The position numbers were made by a program, and so were the translations under genes. Positions 36,918-46,515 of a stretch of DNA of 64,000 nt are shown here, in pieces. Source of the stretch: Peptococcaceae bacterium UBA4068 (lineage in GTDB: Bacteria > Bacillota > Dehalobacteriia > UBA4068); assembly GCA_002382665.1 (NCBI GenBank), contig DFZA01000016.1:34831-98830 (forward strand). Direction: 5' to 3'. Positions within the stretch are counted from its first letter, which is position 1. The number at the start of each line of letters is the position of its first letter. The notes below the pieces were generated by a model. The model did not search any database. It worked only from the letters and a program-made list of their open reading frames with translations, and was not told where the DNA came from.

Positions 36918-37022
36918 ATGCGAGTCTTTTATTTAAAGTTACCGAACTTCATGCTCAAAATACTCCTGGCCACCCGCAAGGATAAAAAGAATAATCATAT
37001 GCCTCCGGAAGATGAATATTAA
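36918..37022 (+). CDS. spoVM: SpoVM-like small sporulation protein
   Basis: A 34-codon frame with ribosome site AAGGTG eight bases before the ATG. The product begins MRVFYLKLPNFMLKILLATR. It aligns with Bacillus SpoVM (26 residues, MKFYTIKLPKFLGGI...): a basic second residue, aromatic residues at 4 and 5, KLP with Pro at position 9, Phe at 11, an amphipathic hydrophobic face, and a basic RKDKK end. Pro9 is the residue that kinks SpoVM so it senses the convex forespore surface. The tail of about 12 residues (HMPPEDEY) is extra. It sits alone between dinG and a convergent membrane protein gene. Confidence 0.75.
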   Translation: MRVFYLKLPNFMLKILLATRKDKKNNHMPPEDEY

Positions 37023-37029
37023 CCAGCAT

Positions 37030-37404
37030 TCATTTTACGCCGAGTACGCCGCCGATAATTGCAGCCAAAATGCTGTAGGCGGCGGTTACCGGCAAATTTG
37101 ATCCGCCGTTATTACCGGCAATAATTAATATTATAACAACAACCAGGCCAATGATTAAGCCATGGATTAATCCTCTTGACCTGGCAGTTTTACTTCCTAC
37201 ATATCCGCCCGCGGCTAAGGAGATAATATTAATTACTGTGGCAAAAACATTGAGACTGCTCTCCGGAATATTACTATAGTAAACAATAATCGCGGATATC
37301 ATCGACAGAAACAGTATTAATACCAAGGTTGTAACAATGCCATACATCAGCGATTTAGGTTGTATGCCTTCCAGCATTGCTACCGGTGTTTTTGTTGTTT
37401 TCAT
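37030..37404 (-). CDS. TIGR04086-type membrane protein
   Basis: A 124-residue protein with four hydrophobic segments and the family-typical glycine-rich centre AAGGYVGSKTARSRGLIHGLIIGL. Homologues are found in spore-forming Bacillota, often near yajC, and have no known function. The ribosome site is GGAGGG. It ends eight bases from the SpoVM-like stop, converging with it. Confidence 0.82.
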   Translation of the reverse strand: MKTTKTPVAMLEGIQPKSLMYGIVTTLVLILFLSMISAIIVYYSNIPESSLNVFATVINIISLAAGGYVGSKTARSRGLIHGLIIGLVVVIILIIAGNNGGSNLPVTAAYSILAAIIGGVLGVK

Positions 37405-37467
37405 ACGATCCCTCCTTATTTATATCTAAATCAATTATATGATTTAATGTCTTATAGATATGCCCCC

Positions 37468-37496
37468 TTGACGAAGACTTATAAAAAGCATAAAAT
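37468..37496 (+). promoter_or_regulatory. Vegetative promoter for folE-lepB-surE
   Basis: TTGACG, 17 bases, TAAAAT, located 35 bases before the folE start. Confidence 0.65.
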
Positions 37497-37530
37497 ATGA
37501 TTTAATCATTTGAAGAAAGAAGAAATAAGT

Positions 37531-38091
37531 ATGGACAAAGAAAAAATTGCCGCAGCTTTTAGAATGATTTTAGAAGCAATTGATGAAGATCCGGAACGTG
37601 AAGGCCTCCGTGATACTCCGCAAAGAGTAGCGCAGATGTATGCCGATATATTTGAAGGTATCGGCACGGACCCTAAACAGTTCTTAACCACCCAATTTAC
37701 AGAGGACAAGCATGGCGAGATGGTTATTGTAAAGGATATTCCTTTGTACTCGATTTGCGAGCATCATTTTATGCCGTTCTTTGGCAAGGCGCATGTCGCC
37801 TATATCCCAAAAAACGGACGGATAACCGGGCTGTCAAAAATCGTGCGGGTTGTTGACGGCTATGCTCACAGACCGCAATTACAGGAACGATTGACAACAC
37901 AAATTGCCGACGCACTAATGGAAGCACTTGATCCTCAAGGAGCTTTTGTTATTATCGAAGCCGAACATATGTGTATGACAATGCGCGGTGTGAAAAAACC
38001 CGGTTCAACTACTATAACATCTGCAGTACGCGGTCTATTTAATTATCGCCATATGACGCGTGCCGAAGCGTTATCTTTGATAAAATCATAG
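37531..38091 (+). CDS. folE: GTP cyclohydrolase I
   Basis: A 186-residue FolE, which turns GTP into dihydroneopterin triphosphate for folate (and queuosine) synthesis. The zinc site is made by SICEHHFMPFFGKAHVAY and EAEHMCMTMRGVKKPGS. EDPEREGLRDTPQRVA is the common N-terminal motif. The ATG at 37531 is chosen over an upstream TTG because of the conserved family length. Confidence 0.95.
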   Translation: MDKEKIAAAFRMILEAIDEDPEREGLRDTPQRVAQMYADIFEGIGTDPKQFLTTQFTEDKHGEMVIVKDIPLYSICEHHFMPFFGKAHVAYIPKNGRITGLSKIVRVVDGYAHRPQLQERLTTQIADALMEALDPQGAFVIIEAEHMCMTMRGVKKPGSTTITSAVRGLFNYRHMTRAEALSLIKS

Positions 38092-38099
38092 GAGAAAAT

Positions 38100-38705
38100 A
38101 TGGTACAAAAAAAAGAATTACATGATGAAAATATGCCTTCCGGAAAAGATATTATATCTTCCGGCAAGCCGTCTGCTAAAGAAACCAAGAAGAATTCGGC
38201 CAAAGAAATGTTAAAAGTAATTATATATGCAGTTGTAATAGCGGTTGTGCTCAAATTATCGGTGGTCGATACCAGAGTAATAATTTCCGGTTCTATGTTG
38301 CCAACGATTGAGATCAGCGATCGTGTCATTCTCAACCGTTTGGCTTATGTCGGTAAACTTGCTCCGCAACGTGGCGATATAATTGTCTTCACTTCAGAGG
38401 AAAAAGCGCTCAGCAATGAAGATTTAATAAAGAGAGTTATCGCCTTGCCCGGTGAAACGGTAGAGATTAAATACGGTGCTGTATATATTGATGGTAAAGC
38501 ATTATCCGAGGATTATATTGCAGAGAAGCCCCTATATGATTATGGGCCGGTAACCATACCGGATAATTGTTATTTCTTACTTGGCGACAACCGCAATAAC
38601 AGCTATGACAGCCATCTTTGGTTAAATCCTTTTGTTCCGGAAGATGATATCAAAGGTGAAGCGGTTTGTTGTTACTGGCCGCTTGACAGGCTAAGTCTTT
38701 ATTAA
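38100..38705 (+). CDS. lepB: Signal peptidase I
   Basis: A 201-residue type I signal peptidase. One N-terminal membrane helix is followed by the catalytic Ser in ISGSMLPTIEISDRV, the catalytic Lys in LIKRVIALPGETVEI, and box E GDNRNNSYDSHLWL. It probably lies in one operon with folE and surE (gaps of 8 and 15 bases). Confidence 0.95.
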   Translation: MVQKKELHDENMPSGKDIISSGKPSAKETKKNSAKEMLKVIIYAVVIAVVLKLSVVDTRVIISGSMLPTIEISDRVILNRLAYVGKLAPQRGDIIVFTSEEKALSNEDLIKRVIALPGETVEIKYGAVYIDGKALSEDYIAEKPLYDYGPVTIPDNCYFLLGDNRNNSYDSHLWLNPFVPEDDIKGEAVCCYWPLDRLSLY

Positions 38706-38720
38706 TAAGAGGAGGAATAT

Positions 38721-39476
38721 ATGCGTATTCTTATTACCAACGATGATGGAATATATGCCGAAGGAATCATGATTTTGGCAACTTCTTTATGCAAAATCGC
38801 TGAAGTTTCCGTAGTCGCACCAATGTATGAACAAAGTGGTTCAGGTCACGGCATTACAGTCCACACACCGCTAAGAATGCGCCCGCTCGAACAATCACAC
38901 GATTGGCGTTCCTGGGTGGTACAAGGTTTACCTACAGATTGTGTTAAATTGGCTATAGAACAAATTCTGGACGACAAACCGGATATTGTAGTCTCCGGTA
39001 TTAATCATGGACCTAACCTTGGCACGGATATAATTTACTCCGGTACCGTATCGGGAGCTATAGAAGGTTATCTTTACGGCATACCCTCAATAGCCGTTTC
39101 GATCACTGAACACAAAGGTGATTTCGCCTACGCCGCAGGTTTTGTAAGAGATCTCTGTTGCAAATGGCAAAAGAATATGCCGGCCAATCCAATAATGTAC
39201 AATATAAACGTCCCATCCGGTGGCAGGGAAGTGATCAAAGGCGTTCGTTGCACACAAATGGGGAGACGTTGGTATAATAATGTCTTTGAATTGCGTGAAG
39301 ATCCGCATGGCCGCCCCTATTATTGGCTTTCCGGTGATGTCGATAACAGCGGTAATGATAAAGAAACAGACGTCTGGGCAATCAATAATAATTTTATTTC
39401 TATTACCCCGTTGACGGCTGATCTGACAGATTATAAAATTTTGAGCAGTTTAAAAGAGCAAAACTTTACCTTTTAA
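38721..39476 (+). CDS. surE: 5'-nucleotidase SurE
   Basis: A 251-residue SurE metallophosphatase acting on nucleoside monophosphates. The metal site is RILITNDDGIYAEGI; EQSGSGHGIT and SGINHGPNLGTDIIYSGTV are the other signatures. Its 3' end overlaps the convergent flippase gene by 11 bases. Confidence 0.95.
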   Translation: MRILITNDDGIYAEGIMILATSLCKIAEVSVVAPMYEQSGSGHGITVHTPLRMRPLEQSHDWRSWVVQGLPTDCVKLAIEQILDDKPDIVVSGINHGPNLGTDIIYSGTVSGAIEGYLYGIPSIAVSITEHKGDFAYAAGFVRDLCCKWQKNMPANPIMYNINVPSGGREVIKGVRCTQMGRRWYNNVFELREDPHGRPYYWLSGDVDNSGNDKETDVWAINNNFISITPLTADLTDYKILSSLKEQNFTF

Positions 39477-40983
39477 ATAACCGCTTCCAACCGATATTAA
39501 ATCCTCCGCTGATTATAAGTATTATTATATAGATGCAGATAATACTTGTTGCCTGAGATATGGCAAATTCCAGACTTTGTGAATTTGTTATTGCAACTTC
39601 CATCATCTTTCCAAAAGCGACCGCTGCCGCACCTGCGAGCAGCGGCTTAAATATGATATTTTTCCAATCCAACTTGATTCGGCTTACAGTTAATAACCGC
39701 AGCAGATTAAGAGAGAATCCGCAAACCCATGATATGTTTACTGCAATTGCCGCACCGTTAATGCCTAATTGCGGTCGGGAAGTCAGCAAGGCAATGCCAA
39801 CCAATAATACAATGCCGCTGATTAAGCCGTTATAAAATAACGACTTTACTTCACCTAACCCTTGTAATATGCCAATAAGAGTCACTTGTATATAGAAAAA
39901 TATACCGCCCCAGGAGAGAATTTGTAATAATTGAGCCGCCGGTGGATTATTGAAAATTTCGCTGCATAACAGACCGGAGTATAAATTAAGACAGATCATG
40001 CCCGGCAAAGTAAATACCATTACCACTTGCAGGGACTGATTAATGCGATGTGCCTGCAGGCCGCGATTAACTCCTATGTTTTCAGCAACCGCCGGTACTA
40101 TTGCCACTACTAATGCGGATGTAAATACACCTGGTAGATGCAAAAGCGTCATGGCCACACCGGTAAATCGACCGTACATTTCTGTTGCCGCCCTCATATC
40201 CCATCCGGCGTGTTGTAAGGCTAAAGGAATTAAGATTGCCTGTAGCATCATAATGATTGTTATGCTCAATCGCGTGAGAGTAACCGGCGCGCCAAAGCAC
40301 AGCAGGTTGACGGCTTCTGATTGAATAAATGAAAAATGCTTTTTTAGTTGGCGCAGGGTAGAGTTGCCACGCATGCGCAGCAATAAATAAATAAAACCGG
40401 CTGTTTCGCCGCATACTGAAGCAATTGATGTTGCAGTAATAGTCTTTTCAATGCTCATATCAAGAAATTGCAGCACCAAAAAAACACCGACGACAACCCT
40501 GACTATTTGCTCAACGCTTTGTGATAAACCGATAGTGGCGATATCTTTAGTGCCTTGAAAATAACCTCTGAATGCCGACGAAGCAGTTATTATCAACACA
40601 GCTGGCAGTATTGCAAGAAAACAATAATAGGCACGGTTGTCCGCAATCAAGTATTCGCAAATAAACGGCGCAAAGACACGAGCTATCAGTGTTATGGCAG
40701 AGCCACCGATCAAGAGCAGTACCAAAGCTGTTGAAAACAGGGAAGCGATGTTTTTGCCTTGTCTTTTGGCTATAAGTTGCGATAAAGCCAATTGAATGCC
40801 GCAACCGGCTATTACCAATAAAAAAGCGTAGACCGGCGTTACCATTTCAATTAAGCCAATACCTTCGGTACCCAGTAATCGCACCAATACTACTCGGTAA
40901 CCAAAACCTAGCCCTTTGACTAGCATATTGGATAGCAATAGTAATATTGTACCGGCAAAAAGGGTATGTTTAGCTTTAGTCAT
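39466..40983 (-). CDS. spoVB: SpoVB/MurJ-like polysaccharide flippase
   Basis: A 505-residue MOP-superfamily (PST/MviN) transporter with about 14 hydrophobic stretches. The N-terminal region LVKGLGFGYRVVLVRLLGTEGIGLIEM and QLALSQLIAKR is the SpoVB-type opening. Family members flip lipid-linked peptidoglycan or polysaccharide precursors; SpoVB acts in spore cortex formation. The ATG at 40983 has a better placed GAGAG than the one at 40989. spoVB as the symbol is a best guess: paralogues such as YtgP/Amj-type flippases look alike. Confidence 0.78.
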   Translation of the reverse strand: MTKAKHTLFAGTILLLLSNMLVKGLGFGYRVVLVRLLGTEGIGLIEMVTPVYAFLLVIAGCGIQLALSQLIAKRQGKNIASLFSTALVLLLIGGSAITLIARVFAPFICEYLIADNRAYYCFLAILPAVLIITASSAFRGYFQGTKDIATIGLSQSVEQIVRVVVGVFLVLQFLDMSIEKTITATSIASVCGETAGFIYLLLRMRGNSTLRQLKKHFSFIQSEAVNLLCFGAPVTLTRLSITIIMMLQAILIPLALQHAGWDMRAATEMYGRFTGVAMTLLHLPGVFTSALVVAIVPAVAENIGVNRGLQAHRINQSLQVVMVFTLPGMICLNLYSGLLCSEIFNNPPAAQLLQILSWGGIFFYIQVTLIGILQGLGEVKSLFYNGLISGIVLLVGIALLTSRPQLGINGAAIAVNISWVCGFSLNLLRLLTVSRIKLDWKNIIFKPLLAGAAAVAFGKMMEVAITNSQSLEFAISQATSIICIYIIILIISGGFNIGWKRLFKR

Positions 40984-41172
40984 TGTCATCTCTCTTGATA
41001 TTGATCTTTATTCATCATATGAACTAAAATATAATTAAATAACAACCAACTTAAGTAAAAATCCAAGCAAAATCTTCATAATTATAGAGGATTTTAAACG
41101 GAAGCATATAATATATATTGTTATGGCAAAAACCAAAATAGATTATATTAAGCCGCTGAAGGAGGATATTAA

Positions 41173-43209
41173 ATGAAGGTTTTCCCATCTACGCAGCTTC
41201 GTAATGTAGGATTAGTTGCTCATCAGGGAGCCGGTAAAACATCGCTTGCTGAGGCAATGGTCTTTAATACCGGTGTTACTACTCGTTTAGGCAAGGTTGA
41301 TGACGGTAATACCGTTTCCGATTATCATCCAGAAGAGTTGAAGCGTAAAAGTTCTGTCAACACTTCACTGTTGGCCTGCATTTGGCGGGATCACAAAATT
41401 AATGTACTTGATGTACCAGGCTTTTCCGATTTTTTTGGAGAGATTTCCAGCACACTGCGTGTTGCCGACAGCCTCGTTATGGTATTAGACGCTGTAGCAG
41501 GTGTCGAAGTTACAACTGAGATTATTTGGGAATTAGCTGATGATAAAAATACACCCATTATCGGGTTTATTAATAAAATGGACAGGGAAAATGCCGATTT
41601 CTTTAAAGCTATTGATTCAATGAAACAAAGCTTGACACGCCAGATTGTACCGGTGCAATTACCGATTGGCAAAGAAGCAGCTTTCGATGGCATGGTTGAT
41701 TTGATCTCTCAAAAAGCGTATAAATATGAAAACGGTAAAGTGTCCGAGACGGCAATCCCCGACTCATTAAAAGCTGATGTTGAGAAATATCGCGAAATGT
41801 TGATTGAGGCTGCTGCCGAAGGCGACGATGAAATAACTATGAAATATTTGGACGGTGAACAACTGACCATTGACGAAATCATTATTGGACTCAAAGAAGG
41901 CGTCAAAAGCGCCAAAGTTGTGCCGGTACTTTGCGGTTCGGCATTGAAAAATATCGGCGCAGATAAATTGATGGATCTTTTGATTGACTATGCTCCAAAC
42001 CCCTTGGCCTATTTAGATGAAGCCGCCGCTACCAAACCGGTTGCCTCACTGATTTTCAAGACCATGGCTGATCCTTATGTTGGTAAAATAAGCATGTTTA
42101 AAGTTTACTCCGGCAAAATGAAAGGCGATACGTTGCTTTTCAACGCCAATAAGGCTGTTGATGAGAAAGTCAGCCAACTTTCGACTATGATCGGTAAAAC
42201 CCAGGAGCCGCTTGCGGAATTTAATCTTGGCGATATTGGTGTTGTCAGCAAACTGGCGCAAACCATTACCGGCGAAACATTAACTACCAAAGACAGCGGT
42301 ATTGTTCTCGAAGGGATAGATTTTCTGATTCCAACGCTGACAGTAGCTATTTCGCCGCGTACTAAAGGCGATGAAGATAAGCTCGGCAATGCTATCAACC
42401 GTTTATTGGAGGAAGATCCAACTCTGCGCTATGAAAAGAGCGTAGCAACAAAACAAACGCTGTTGACGGGTATGGGCGAAGCGCATATCAATATCGTTAT
42501 CGACAGACTTCAACGTAAATTCGGGGTTGATGTAGATCAGATCGAAGTTAAAATTCCTTATAGAGAAACCATCCGCGGTACTGCTCAAACTGTTGAAGGC
42601 AAGCATAAGAAACAAAGTGGTGGCCACGGTCAATACGGACATGTTAAAATTGATATTGCTCCCGATCCGGAAAACGATTTCACATTTGTAGAAAAAATCT
42701 TCGGTGGCTCAGTGCCCAAACAATATATCCCTGCGGTGGAAAAGGGCATGCGTGAGTCATTAGCCGAAGGTATATTAGCCGGATTCCCGGTCAGTAATTT
42801 AAAGATCACACTTGTTGACGGCTCGTACCATGATGTTGACTCTTCAGAAATGGCCTTTAAAATTGCCGCCAATTTGGCATTCAAAAAGGCCTGCGAATTA
42901 GCCAAACCGGTTTTACTCGAACCGGTAATGGATGTGGAAATTCTCGTTCCTGATCAATATATGGGCGATATTATGGGTGATATGAATACCAAACGCGGAC
43001 GGATCATGGGGATGGAAAAAGAAGGTAAACGCCAATTAATCCATGCTCAAGCACCTTTGTCGGAAATGCATCGCTATGCTATTGATCTTAAATCAATCAC
43101 TCAGGGTAGAGGAAAGTTCACTATGAAATTCGCCCGTTACGAAGAGGTACCGGCCAATATTGCTGATAAAGTGATTGAAAAGGCCAAAGCCGAGAAAGAC
43201 AACGAATAA
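41173..43209 (+). CDS. Elongation factor G-like GTPase (EF-G paralogue)
   Basis: A 678-residue protein with all EF-G domains. G1 is LVAHQGAGKTSLAEA (canonical EF-G reads AHIDAGKTT), G3 LDVPGFSDF and G4 FINKMDREN. Domain IV (GQYGHVKIDIAP) and the C-terminal MGDIMGDMNTKRGRIMGME are also conserved. The altered G1, short length and lack of neighbouring rpsL/rpsG/tuf genes show it is the FusA2-type paralogue, not housekeeping fusA. Its role is unknown; relatives are proposed to act in ribosome rescue or stress. It has a strong AAGGAGG and a double terminator. Confidence 0.9.
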   Translation: MKVFPSTQLRNVGLVAHQGAGKTSLAEAMVFNTGVTTRLGKVDDGNTVSDYHPEELKRKSSVNTSLLACIWRDHKINVLDVPGFSDFFGEISSTLRVADSLVMVLDAVAGVEVTTEIIWELADDKNTPIIGFINKMDRENADFFKAIDSMKQSLTRQIVPVQLPIGKEAAFDGMVDLISQKAYKYENGKVSETAIPDSLKADVEKYREMLIEAAAEGDDEITMKYLDGEQLTIDEIIIGLKEGVKSAKVVPVLCGSALKNIGADKLMDLLIDYAPNPLAYLDEAAATKPVASLIFKTMADPYVGKISMFKVYSGKMKGDTLLFNANKAVDEKVSQLSTMIGKTQEPLAEFNLGDIGVVSKLAQTITGETLTTKDSGIVLEGIDFLIPTLTVAISPRTKGDEDKLGNAINRLLEEDPTLRYEKSVATKQTLLTGMGEAHINIVIDRLQRKFGVDVDQIEVKIPYRETIRGTAQTVEGKHKKQSGGHGQYGHVKIDIAPDPENDFTFVEKIFGGSVPKQYIPAVEKGMRESLAEGILAGFPVSNLKITLVDGSYHDVDSSEMAFKIAANLAFKKACELAKPVLLEPVMDVEILVPDQYMGDIMGDMNTKRGRIMGMEKEGKRQLIHAQAPLSEMHRYAIDLKSITQGRGKFTMKFARYEEVPANIADKVIEKAKAEKDNE

Positions 43210-43243
43210 TCAGTATTAACAGGGTTCAAACAACACAATATAT

Positions 43244-43327
43244 AAAAGTAGACATGAAATACATGTCTACTTTTTTTATTATTTGTTTATATAAATGTCC
43301 TGTTCAACTAATTATGAACAGGACATT
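43244..43327 (+). terminator. Two tandem terminators after the EF-G paralogue
   Basis: First: AAAGTAGACATG pairs with CATGTCTACTTT, then a T-run. Second: AATGTCCTGTTCA (43294-43306) pairs with TGAACAGGACATT (43315-43327), followed by GTTTTAT. Confidence 0.85.
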
Positions 43328-43369
43328 GTTTTATATATCATTTTTATCTGTTAATATATCGGAAATTAT

Positions 43370-43876
43370 CTATTCGTTGTTAAGTTTAGTTCCGCATGAT
43401 GGGCAGAATTTGGCAGGATCGGTTATTTCCATTTCACAATTAGAACAAATATTTTTAATTTTTTCTGATCCATCATCTTCATTAACACTTGTATCAACGT
43501 CTATAACTTCGTCATTGCTACAACTTATCTCAGTTTCAGTTTCCTCTTTACAAACGAGAGTAGGTGATTTAGATTGTTTTTGACTATATGAAATACTTGA
43601 CATTGTAGCCGCTGATTTAATACTCTGGATCTCCGCTTCGGCTGTCGCTATGTTTTTCAGCAAATCTTCGATTTTATTACAAAGATTCATTATTTCTTCA
43701 TCTAAGCTTGCGCCTGCAGTATATCTGGCCCAACAGTATTCACCAATATGCATCTTAACTGCCGAAATTTTATTATTTTCTGCATTTATTTTTGAATTGA
43801 GCTTAGCAATTTCAATTGCATCTTCCGTTTTATTAGCAGCATTTTTGGCAAGAGAACCCAATTTCTCAAAAATCAT
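43370..43876 (-). CDS. Zinc-ribbon and coiled-coil protein
   Basis: A 168-residue protein of unknown function. Residues 1-90 are helical with heptad-like patterns (IAKLNSKINAENNKISAVKM, MNLCNKIEDLLKNIATAEAE). An acidic, Ser-rich linker follows, then a C-terminal zinc ribbon with two Cys pairs (ICSNCEMEITDPAKFCPSCG). Small proteins of this layout occur across clostridia. Start at 43876 follows GGGGG. Confidence 0.7.
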   Translation of the reverse strand: MIFEKLGSLAKNAANKTEDAIEIAKLNSKINAENNKISAVKMHIGEYCWARYTAGASLDEEIMNLCNKIEDLLKNIATAEAEIQSIKSAATMSSISYSQKQSKSPTLVCKEETETEISCSNDEVIDVDTSVNEDDGSEKIKNICSNCEMEITDPAKFCPSCGTKLNNE

Positions 43877-44003
43877 TCTCTGATTCCCCCCTTTATTTTA
43901 AGATTCCCCCTTTAAGTAATAGCAATATGTCGACTCAAGTTGCTAGATGCTAATATTCTATCAATTTTTATTCTTTGATGCAAGATAAAGATAATAAAAA
44001 TAT

Positions 44004-45194
44004 TTATCGATAGAAAAAATTACCAAAAGAAACGCAATTACGACCATTGTTTTTTGCGTTATATAGTTCTTTATCAGATTGATAAAACAGATCAGCAAGA
44101 AAACTATTGATACTTGCGCATTGATTGTCAAATCTTTTTGTTGCCAAACCAATACTAACGGTGATATAAGGAGAATCTTCGGTTATGCCAAATGGAATAT
44201 GTAAATCATGTATCGCTTTCTTAATATTTAAAGCATGGTCGATTATTTTATGATCATCAATATTTCTTGATATAATCAAAAATTCTTCCCCTCCATAACG
44301 GACAGCTATATCATCATCAAAATAGGGATTACTTTTTAGGCAATCGGCAATTTTGATTAAGCATTGATCACCTTTGGCATGAAAATATTTATCGTTGTAT
44401 GCTTTAAAGTAATCAACATCAATCATCAACATACTTAAATCAATATTATCTCCGGCGCCGAAATTCAATCGATATAATTGTTTTTCCATACCGCGACGAT
44501 TAAATAAACCGGTCAATTGGTCTGTTTCGGACAAAAGTTCCAGCTTTTTATTTGTCCTAGCTAAATTCTGCTTTTCAACAAACACGTCAAAAGTAAATAA
44601 ATACTGGGTAATTGCAGCATAAAATGATAATACAGCCAAAACAACCATCAGCTGAATAGTGTTTGGCTGCATAGTACCGATATTAATTATCATAATGATG
44701 TTTACCGCTAAATAAATCACAATTAATGAAATAATTTCAGCCATACCAAAAATAGGAACGATACCCAATGCTAATATATAAAGAGTAAAATTCTCAATTG
44801 TATGACTTTCTTTCATTTCGACAAAAGAAAATATAATCGATCCGGCCATTAATAAAAACCAGTAACTTTTTATAACCAAGTTATAAAGTTTATAATGATT
44901 TTCAATTTGATTTCTTCTACTGATAAAAATAACTAGGTATATCAGATTAATTAAAAACAAACCAATTGGGATATATAAATGAAGAAATGCATAACCCGCA
45001 TGCATTTGATCAGCAACATAGACATGCAAATTGGAAATCTGAATCAGTGATACTAATACAATGACAACCAGAGTGCGTCGATATGTTTCTTTAAGGATAT
45101 CATTTTTGTATATTAATTGCTGTTCTGGTGTAAAATCACTAATGCCCTTAAAAGCTTTTTTTATTTTTGATTTATAAACATGAATTAAGTTCAC
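44004..45194 (-). CDS. Membrane-bound diguanylate cyclase (GGDEF)
   Basis: A 396-residue protein. After a basic N-terminus it has about six membrane helices (residues 40-210), a short coiled segment and a GGDEF domain with DQLTGLFNRRGM, the divalent-metal Asp in MLMIDVDYFKAYND and the active-site RYGGEEFLII (GGEEF). All catalytic residues seem present, so c-di-GMP synthesis is likely. An RxxD inhibitory site is not obvious. It begins with GTG after AGGGGTG. It is the only c-di-GMP enzyme in the window. Confidence 0.88.
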   Translation of the reverse strand: MNLIHVYKSKIKKAFKGISDFTPEQQLIYKNDILKETYRRTLVVIVLVSLIQISNLHVYVADQMHAGYAFLHLYIPIGLFLINLIYLVIFISRRNQIENHYKLYNLVIKSYWFLLMAGSIIFSFVEMKESHTIENFTLYILALGIVPIFGMAEIISLIVIYLAVNIIMIINIGTMQPNTIQLMVVLAVLSFYAAITQYLFTFDVFVEKQNLARTNKKLELLSETDQLTGLFNRRGMEKQLYRLNFGAGDNIDLSMLMIDVDYFKAYNDKYFHAKGDQCLIKIADCLKSNPYFDDDIAVRYGGEEFLIISRNIDDHKIIDHALNIKKAIHDLHIPFGITEDSPYITVSIGLATKRFDNQCASINSFLADLFYQSDKELYNAKNNGRNCVSFGNFFYR

Positions 45195-45294
45195 TAAAAC
45201 AGCACCCCTAAGTTCATAATATATATCGATGAAATTTGTCGAGTGTTAATTTAGTATATATTAAAACTTTATAAAATACAAACTTATTTTATAT

Positions 45295-45324
45295 AAAAAG
45301 GCCTCGCCATTTCTTGGCGAGGCC
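45295..45324 (-). terminator. Terminator after the aminotransferase gene
   Basis: GGCCTCGCCA (45300-45309) pairs with TGGCGAGGCC (45315-45324); on the minus strand five T follow. Confidence 0.92.
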
Positions 45325-45345
45325 TGCAGTATTATAATAAACCAT

Positions 45346-46515
45346 TTATTTTTTGCTAGAAACGAATTTTTCAATACGTTCCAATGCAGCCTTAAGTTGT
45401 TCAACAGAGTAGGCATAGGAAATACGAACGTGATTTTTACCGCTTTCACCAAAGGCATTACCGGGAACAACAGCAACTCTTTGGGCTTTAAGCAAGGATT
45501 CAACAAAATCTTCACCGTCAGCCGCATACATAGAAACGTCAGGGAACATATAGAATGCGCCTTGCGGCTCGAAGCAATCAAATCCCAAATCAAGCAGGCC
45601 TTTATGGAGCATCAGACGACGTTCGTTATACTTAGTCGCCATATATTCAATATCCGGAATGCCGTTCTTTAAAGCTTCAATTGCCGCATACTGTGCGGCA
45701 GTCGGGGCACACATCAAAGCATATTGGTGAACTCTGCCGATATACATCATCAATTCTTTAGGAGCGCAGCAATAACCAAGACGCCAACCGGTCATAGCGA
45801 ATGCTTTTGAAAAACCGCTGACAACAACAGTCCTTTCTCTCATGCTGGGTAGAGAAGCAAATGAAGTATGCTTTAAACCATAGCATAATTCGGCATAAAT
45901 TTCGTCGGCGATAACAATGATATTAGTTCCTTCAAGTACGTTGGCAATAGCCTGTAACTCGTCGCGCGTCATCACAGCGCCTGTAGGGTTGCACGGATAC
46001 GATAAGATTAATGCCTTTGTTTTGGGCGTAATAGCCGCTTTCACATCTTCGGGCATCAATTTGAAACTATTTTCTTTTATTGTCTTAATCGGCACAGGGG
46101 TAGCGCCGGTAATAGCGGATAACGGACCATAGCAAACAAACGAAGGTTCGGGAACAAGTATTTCATCGCCGGGAGATAAAAATACTCTCAGGCAAATATC
46201 AATAGCTTCTGAACCGCCAACGGTGGTCAAAATCTCAGTAGCGGGATCATAAGAAATGTCAAAACGTTTTTCTAAATATTGACTGATTTCTTTACGCAAA
46301 TCCAATAAACCATAGTTAGCGGTATACTGGGTTTTACCGGCGTTAATAGAATCAATACCGGCTTGACGGATATGTTCAGGAGTAACGAAGTCAGGTTCTC
46401 CTACGCCAAGAGAGATAACATTTTCCATAGTTGCCGCAATATCAAAATATTTACGGATACCGGATGGTTTAACAGTCGAAACTATCGGCGTAATAACCTT
46501 TGAGTAGTCAATCAT
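45346..46515 (-). CDS. Class I/II pyridoxal-phosphate aminotransferase
   Basis: A 389-residue fold-type I aminotransferase (AspC/PatA-like). It has SLGVGEPDFVTPEHI, the PLP Asn in LSYPCNPTGAVM, DEIYAELCYG, the Schiff-base Lys in SGFSKAFAMTGWRLGY and the substrate Arg in HVRISYA. Substrate could be aspartate, an aromatic or a branched amino acid. The ATG at 46515 follows GGAGG; upstream codons in the frame are hydrophobic and AT-rich and look like leader, not coding. Confidence 0.9.
   Translation of the reverse strand: MIDYSKVITPIVSTVKPSGIRKYFDIAATMENVISLGVGEPDFVTPEHIRQAGIDSINAGKTQYTANYGLLDLRKEISQYLEKRFDISYDPATEILTTVGGSEAIDICLRVFLSPGDEILVPEPSFVCYGPLSAITGATPVPIKTIKENSFKLMPEDVKAAITPKTKALILSYPCNPTGAVMTRDELQAIANVLEGTNIIVIADEIYAELCYGLKHTSFASLPSMRERTVVVSGFSKAFAMTGWRLGYCCAPKELMMYIGRVHQYALMCAPTAAQYAAIEALKNGIPDIEYMATKYNERRLMLHKGLLDLGFDCFEPQGAFYMFPDVSMYAADGEDFVESLLKAQRVAVVPGNAFGESGKNHVRISYAYSVEQLKAALERIEKFVSSKK

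Noticed and set aside
43961..44152. A 63-residue frame overlapping the end of the GGDEF gene
   Set aside because: It is a shadow in another frame with no ribosome site.
45228..45242. TTTGTCGAG as a Spo0A box before the GGDEF gene
   Set aside because: A single 6/7 match in AT-rich DNA without a partner site is expected by chance.
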